A DNA stretch of 64,000 nucleotides from Streptococcus sanguinis SK1 = NCTC 7863 (GTDB lineage: Bacteria > Bacillota > Bacilli > Lactobacillales > Streptococcaceae), in contig NZ_GL878507.1 in the NCBI RefSeq assembly GCF_000194945.1, positions 310,001 through 374,000 of the forward strand, read 5' to 3'. Under the pieces are notes generated by a model. It did not search any database. It was not told where the DNA came from and was given only the letters and a program-made list of their open reading frames with translations. Of this stretch, positions 59,817 through 64,000 are shown in pieces. Position 1 is the stretch's first letter. Every line of letters starts with the position of its first letter. A program made the position numbers and the translations under genes.

Positions 59817-60953
59817 TTATTGTTTAACAAAAATTAGTGTTTGCTTACTAAAGGGCTGCAGTTTATTTTGAAGAGTTGCTCGAAATGCATCAGTCATAAC
59901 CTCATAGACGATGATAATTTGGTCATAATGACGTTCAATATCGTAAAGGAAAGTCACTCTATTCGTTTCGTAAGCACTGGCCAAAGCTAAGCCGTTATGG
60001 AAAAGATAGTTGTCTTCACTGGAGAGGGAAATGGGACTTCTTGTGGTGGAGCGAACCTCTGCATCAAGTTCTTGGGCTAGTCTAATTGGTAACCACATGT
60101 TTTCCTCAGTTCCAATGACAGCTATTGTTTCTTTTTTAGATTTCCGAGAGACTTGCGAAGTCAATCGATTTAGAGCAGTTTCTTGGAAGACTAAAAACTC
60201 TTCTTTAGTGAGACCTGTTCGAGGATTGAGGTTGTCAGATAAATGATAGTGAACGTCTGAAGTTAGTCTTGGTTTTTCCAGTGTTGTTTCTTTCAGCTCT
60301 ATGAGAGGAGTATTATCTCTCATTTGACCACTGACTAGGTATATTCTTTTGATTCCTTTTTCTTGAAAAATCTTACGATTCTTTGTATTTTGCCAGTTTA
60401 ATATAGAAGCGGCTGCAAAAGAAATACTGTCTTTAATTTTTTGAAATTTTTCAATAAAGTTAACAATTGTATTTCCTGTTGTTATTTCATCTTCAATAAA
60501 CAAAACAGTATCGTAGTCAGGAATATCTGAGCGGTAATATAATTTTTGTTTGCTTGCATGTGAATGCTCTTCTTCGAAAGAGATATTTTGGATATCCGTA
60601 TTAATGCTTTCTCGAGTAGTCTGTAAATAAAAGACAGTATTCAAATCTTTGTTTTCCAAGGCCATATGCATGATTGCCTGGGCGATTCCAGTAGCCGTCT
60701 CAGAAAAACCAACAACTAAAATACGCTTGTCAGAAGGAATTTGCCTTTTTATTTCTTGATAGAGTTCGGAAAATAGCCGCAGCGTGTTATGGGCTTTAAC
60801 AGGATAATGTTTAGCTTGATATTTATTAACAAATAAATAGTCTCGATTGGGATTATTACTTCGCTTGCAAATAGCAACCATATCATTGATAACGAAGGAA
60901 CTCTTATTTTCTTCTATATTAACAAAATCTTCTACTTTTAAAAGATAGGTCAT
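59817..60953 (-). CDS. PRTase/TRSP protein of the Ter system
   Basis: A 378-residue phosphoribosyltransferase with the 13-residue PRPP signature VLFIEDEITTGNT (about residues 165-177). The C-terminal third matches the TRSP domain type that accompanies PRTase_2 in Ter loci. The ATG at 60953 is chosen because an AAGGAA site is well placed; an upstream in-frame ATG at 60977 would lie before it. It is the first gene of the minus-strand unit and has a divergent promoter. Confidence 0.82.
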   Translation of the reverse strand: MTYLLKVEDFVNIEENKSSFVINDMVAICKRSNNPNRDYLFVNKYQAKHYPVKAHNTLRLFSELYQEIKRQIPSDKRILVVGFSETATGIAQAIMHMALENKDLNTVFYLQTTRESINTDIQNISFEEEHSHASKQKLYYRSDIPDYDTVLFIEDEITTGNTIVNFIEKFQKIKDSISFAAASILNWQNTKNRKIFQEKGIKRIYLVSGQMRDNTPLIELKETTLEKPRLTSDVHYHLSDNLNPRTGLTKEEFLVFQETALNRLTSQVSRKSKKETIAVIGTEENMWLPIRLAQELDAEVRSTTRSPISLSSEDNYLFHNGLALASAYETNRVTFLYDIERHYDQIIIVYEVMTDAFRATLQNKLQPFSKQTLIFVKQ

Positions 60954-60998
60954 TATTATTCCTTTCAAAGTTTGCAATTAATTAACCTTTATTGTCTT

Positions 60999-61027
60999 AG
61001 TATATCACTAATTAGCTCAACTGTCAC
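60999..61027 (-). promoter_or_regulatory. promoter of the PRTase-StiP genes
   Basis: On the minus strand, -35 GTGACA (61027-61022) and -10 TATACT (61004-60999) are separated by exactly 17 bases. Confidence 0.72.
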
Positions 61028-61071
61028 TTTAATACTTCAAACAAATCTGGACAATCTTATTAGTGCTATTG

Positions 61072-61080
61072 TGGTATAAT
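61072..61080 (+). promoter_or_regulatory. extended -10 promoter of the HD-domain gene
   Basis: TGG followed by TATAAT (61075-61080), divergent from the Ter promoter and 28 bases before the gene. Confidence 0.6.
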
Positions 61081-61107
61081 AATAAAAACATTTCAAAGGA
61101 GTTCCAC

Positions 61108-61698
61108 ATGCTTAAACGTCTACAACAGCAGCTGGCTTTTACCAATGAGCTGGAAAAACTGAAAGCCACTCATCGCAACAATCGGACCTTGGACGCTTAT
61201 CGTTTTGAGAATTCTGCTGAGCATAGTTGGCAGGGTGCGCTCATGGCGCTAGTCTTTCAAGAATATATTCCCGAAGAAGTTAATCTGGAAAAGGTCATGT
61301 CTATGTTACTGATTCATGATTTGGGCGAAATATATGCTGGTGATACCTTTATCTTTGACGACGTGGGCAAGAGCGATTCTTACGATAGAGAGCTTGAGTC
61401 CTTGAAAATCAGTTTGGATAAGCTGCCGTCAGATCAGCAGGATACCTTTTTAAAGCTCTGGCAGGAATTTGAGACCGGCATTAGCATAGAGGCTAAATAT
61501 GCCCGAGTGCTGGATGCTCTGGTTCCCCTGCTCAATCACTTGGAAGTCGCTCAGCCCCATGACAATCCTCATAGCCTGACCAAGTCGCAGGTCATCGCTA
61601 AGAAATCCTTTATCCAAGAAACCTCTTTAGCTCTTTGGGAATTAGCTCAGGAAGTTATTGATAGAAGTGTTGCTAAGGGACTTTACCTGGATGAATGA
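61108..61698 (+). CDS. HD-domain hydrolase (YfbR-like)
   Basis: A 196-residue HD phosphohydrolase. Metal ligands are the His in FENSAEHSW, the His-Asp pair in LLIHDLGEIYAGD, and a later Asp in VLDALVPLL. Such enzymes hydrolyse nucleoside monophosphates; the exact substrate is uncertain. The ATG at 61108 follows an AAAGGAG site. It is convergent with nothing, and a terminator at 61732 ends it. Confidence 0.85.
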   Translation: MLKRLQQQLAFTNELEKLKATHRNNRTLDAYRFENSAEHSWQGALMALVFQEYIPEEVNLEKVMSMLLIHDLGEIYAGDTFIFDDVGKSDSYDRELESLKISLDKLPSDQQDTFLKLWQEFETGISIEAKYARVLDALVPLLNHLEVAQPHDNPHSLTKSQVIAKKSFIQETSLALWELAQEVIDRSVAKGLYLDE

Positions 61699-61731
61699 GG
61701 CTTAGGAACTTGCTCGCAGATAGAAAGTTTG

Positions 61732-61753
61732 AGACTGGTTGAACCAGTCTTTT
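61732..61753 (+). terminator. rho-independent terminator
   Basis: The stem AGACTGG/CCAGTCT has a TTGAA loop and a short T-run. An extended -10 (TGT-TATAAT, 61756-61764) for recJ lies immediately after. Confidence 0.7.
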
Positions 61754-61755
61754 CA

Positions 61756-61764
61756 TGTTATAAT
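61756..61764 (+). promoter_or_regulatory. extended -10 promoter of recJ
   Basis: TGT then TATAAT (61759-61764), directly after the terminator and 39 bases before recJ. Confidence 0.6.
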
Positions 61765-61803
61765 ATTCAGACAAGATTGAACGGAGAAAGTGTTTCACTT
61801 ATC

Positions 61804-64000
61804 ATGATTAGCTCAAAATACGACTGGCAGTTTGCCACAAATTTTACAGACGAAAAATTTTTAAAAAAGGCCAAGAAAGCCAGATTGGAACCTGCCGCTG
61901 CCAGTCTTCTTTACCAAAGAGGTGTGCAGACTGAAGAGGCTTTACAGGAATTTTTGGAGCCTAGTTTAGACCAGCTTCATGACCCTTATGACCTGCATGA
62001 TATGGAGCGGGCAGTGGAGCGCATTCGTGCAGCGATTGAGAATTACGAGCAGATTTTGATCTATGGCGATTATGATGCTGATGGGATGACCTCGGCATCG
62101 ATTGTCAAGGAAGCCTTGGAGCAGCTGGGGGCTGAGTGTCAGGTCTATCTGCCCAATCGCTTTACGGATGGCTATGGTCCTAATAGCAGTGTTTATAAGT
62201 ATTTTATTGAAAATCAAGGCATCTCGCTCATTATTACAGTGGATAATGGCGTGGCGGGCCTTGAAGCTATCGAACTGGCCAAGTCTCTGGGCGTAGATGT
62301 CATCGTGACGGATCACCACTCCATGCCTGAGGAGTTGCCAAATGCTTATGCGATCGTCCATCCGGAACATAGCGGTGCGGATTATCCTTTCAAGCATTTG
62401 GCTGGCTGTGGGGTGGCTTTTAAGCTTGCAACAGCCTTGTTGGAAGAAGTACAAGTCGAACTTTTGGACTTAGTTGCCATTGGTACCATTGCTGATATGG
62501 TCAGTCTGACGGGGGAAAATCGGATTTTGGTTAAATATGGCCTTTCCGTCCTCAAAAATACCCAGCGGGTGGGTCTTCAGGAACTCTTCAAAATTGCAGG
62601 TATTCAGCCAGACGAACTGGATGAAGAAACGGTTGGCTTCCAGCTTGCTCCCCGACTCAACGCCTTGGGACGGCTGGATGATCCAAATCCAGCGGTTGAG
62701 CTTTTAACAGGCTTTGACGACGAAAAAGCTCGTGACATTGCACTTATGATCAATCAGAAAAATGACGAGCGTAAGGAAATCGTCCAGCAGATTTATGAAG
62801 AAGCACAAACCATGCTGGATCCTAAGAGACCAGTGCAGGTGTTGGCTAAGGAAGGCTGGAATCCTGGTGTGCTAGGGATTGTCGCTGGGCGCTTGTTGGA
62901 AGAGCTGCACCAGCCAGTCATAGTGCTTAATATTGAGGATGGCATCGCTAAGGGCAGCGCCCGCAGTATTGAAGCGGTCAATATTTTTGAAGCCTTGGAC
63001 AGTCATCGTGATCTCTTTGTAGCTTTTGGTGGCCATGCTGGAGCGGCTGGAATGACTCTTGAAGCAGACAAACTAGCAGAGCTATCTGATATCCTGACAG
63101 CCTACATCTTAGACAATGATTTAGATTTGACTGGTAAAACAGCCCTGTACTTGGATGAGGAGTTGTACTTGCCAGAACTGACCCTTGACACACTCAAAAG
63201 TTTTGAAAGACTGGCTCCTTTTGGTATGGATAATAAGAAGCCGCTTTTTTACCTCAAGGACTTTAAAGTGGACAATGCTCGGACTATGGGGGCTGGCAAT
63301 AGCCATCTCAAGCTAAAAATTTCTCAACAAGATTCTACTTTTGAAGTAGTAGCTTTTGGGCAAGGAAGCCTGGCGACAGAGTTTGCCCAAACCAAGAATC
63401 TGGAGCTGGCTGTCAGCCTCTCTGTCAATAAATGGAATGGACAGACCAGTCTCCAGCTCATGCTGGTAGATGCTCGTGTGGACGGCGTTCAGCTTTTCAA
63501 TATCCGCAGCAAAAATGCGACGCTGCCTGACAAGGTTCCAGTCTTGCGTTTCACAGAGGAGTTGCCAGATTTGACAAATAGCAGAGCGGTTGTGGTTTAT
63601 GACCTGCCTGATGATTTGAAGGTCTTGAAGAAGATTCTTCAATCACAGGATTTTGAAGCGATTTACTTTAAGAATGAGATTGCCAAGCCTTACTATCTGA
63701 CTGGTTATGGCAACCGTGAGCAATTTGCCAAACTCTACAAGACTATCTATCAGTTTCCCGAGTTTGATGTACGCTATAAGCTTAAGGATCTAGCAGCTTA
63801 TCTGAAAATTGACCCAATTCTCTTGGTCAAAATGATTCAAATTTTTGAAGAGCTGGGCTTTGTCAGCATCAAAGAAGGCGTCATGACGGTCAATAAGGAA
63901 GCTGAAAAGAAAGAAATTGACAGTAGTCACATTTACCAAGACCTCAAGCGCCTAGTCAAAGAACAAGAACTCATGGCACTGGGAACTGTGCAGGAGATTT
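61804..64000 (+). CDS. recJ: single-stranded-DNA-specific exonuclease RecJ (3' end outside window)
   Basis: The 5'-3' ssDNA exonuclease of recombination and mismatch repair. The window holds the first 732 codons. DHH-family motifs are YGDYDADGMTS near residue 81, VDNG, TDHHSMPEE with the DHH, and the GHAGAAGM motif of DHHA1 near 412. After the core there is a further domain (about 560 on) as in Firmicute RecJ. The ATG at 61804 is the only in-frame start after a GGAG site, though the spacing of 17 is long. Confidence 0.93.
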   Translation, partial: MISSKYDWQFATNFTDEKFLKKAKKARLEPAAASLLYQRGVQTEEALQEFLEPSLDQLHDPYDLHDMERAVERIRAAIENYEQILIYGDYDADGMTSASIVKEALEQLGAECQVYLPNRFTDGYGPNSSVYKYFIENQGISLIITVDNGVAGLEAIELAKSLGVDVIVTDHHSMPEELPNAYAIVHPEHSGADYPFKHLAGCGVAFKLATALLEEVQVELLDLVAIGTIADMVSLTGENRILVKYGLSVLKNTQRVGLQELFKIAGIQPDELDEETVGFQLAPRLNALGRLDDPNPAVELLTGFDDEKARDIALMINQKNDERKEIVQQIYEEAQTMLDPKRPVQVLAKEGWNPGVLGIVAGRLLEELHQPVIVLNIEDGIAKGSARSIEAVNIFEALDSHRDLFVAFGGHAGAAGMTLEADKLAELSDILTAYILDNDLDLTGKTALYLDEELYLPELTLDTLKSFERLAPFGMDNKKPLFYLKDFKVDNARTMGAGNSHLKLKISQQDSTFEVVAFGQGSLATEFAQTKNLELAVSLSVNKWNGQTSLQLMLVDARVDGVQLFNIRSKNATLPDKVPVLRFTEELPDLTNSRAVVVYDLPDDLKVLKKILQSQDFEAIYFKNEIAKPYYLTGYGNREQFAKLYKTIYQFPEFDVRYKLKDLAAYLKIDPILLVKMIQIFEELGFVSIKEGVMTVNKEAEKKEIDSSHIYQDLKRLVKEQELMALGTVQEI

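Overview
The window comes from a Firmicute chromosome, almost certainly an oral Streptococcus of the sanguinis/gordonii/mitis type. This is inferred from RexAB instead of RecBCD, an RlmCD-type methyltransferase without an iron-sulfur motif, a HisZ/short-HisG histidine operon behind a T-box, extended -10 (TGnTATAAT) promoters, and the gene order around aro, rex, miaA/hflX/rnz and recJ. No rRNA, tRNA, CRISPR array or intact transposase was found.

Region 1 (1-13,467) is the aromatic amino acid cluster: aroD (cut by the window edge), aroE, aroB, aroC, tyrA, a YlbF/UPF0342 gene, then aroA, aroK, pheA, an LCP-family psr gene and rlmCD. Between aroE and aroB lies a foreign-looking four-gene cassette (1273-3884). 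It encodes a membrane-anchored protein, a lipase-like protein with a C-terminal helical LXG-like region, and two small helical partners. It resembles a type VII secretion toxin with reversed domain order, plus its candidate immunity and helper proteins.

Region 2 (13,468-23,253) is accessory. It starts with two degenerate extra copies of the 3' end of rlmCD, probably scars of integrative elements. These are followed by an AT-rich ABC-2 transporter (ATPase plus two permeases, one short), an ABC half-exporter, an APH-type kinase, a neopullulanase with a textbook promoter and cre site, an AbrB/Doc toxin-antitoxin pair whose toxin has lost the Fic histidine, a ClbS/DfsB-type protein, a DUF4300-type lipoprotein and a small unknown.

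Region 3 (23,254-48,760) is mostly core: rexB-rexA, a DUF4298-type gene, a His T-box leader, and a complete histidine operon (hisC-Z-G-D-B-H-A-F-I-E-K). Then come a GNAT enzyme, a WYL-type regulator, an NTF2-like protein, a small membrane protein, a 56-residue DUF3042 gene on the minus strand, miaA, hflX, rnz, an SDR, a methyltransferase and a decayed membrane acyltransferase pseudogene.

Region 4 (48,760-60,960, minus strand) is a complex tellurium-resistance-type (Ter) stress system. In transcription order it holds a PRTase/TRSP protein, a StiP-type PRTase/PELOTA protein, a YceG-family protein, TelA, three TerD paralogues and a Ca2+-type P-type ATPase, then after a gap a HAD phosphatase and a CitE-like C-C bond lyase. 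These match the 'biosynthetic module' plus Ca2+-binding TerD core predicted for Ter systems; neither TerC nor an ATP-grasp enzyme is seen here. Region 5 (61,000-64,000) has an HD-domain hydrolase and the 5' part of recJ.

The most promising leads are the reversed-LXG lipase cassette inside the aro operon, the Ter island with its calcium pump and structured leader, the layered rlmCD attachment-site scars and the disarmed Doc toxin. All functions are read from sequence; none was checked by database search.
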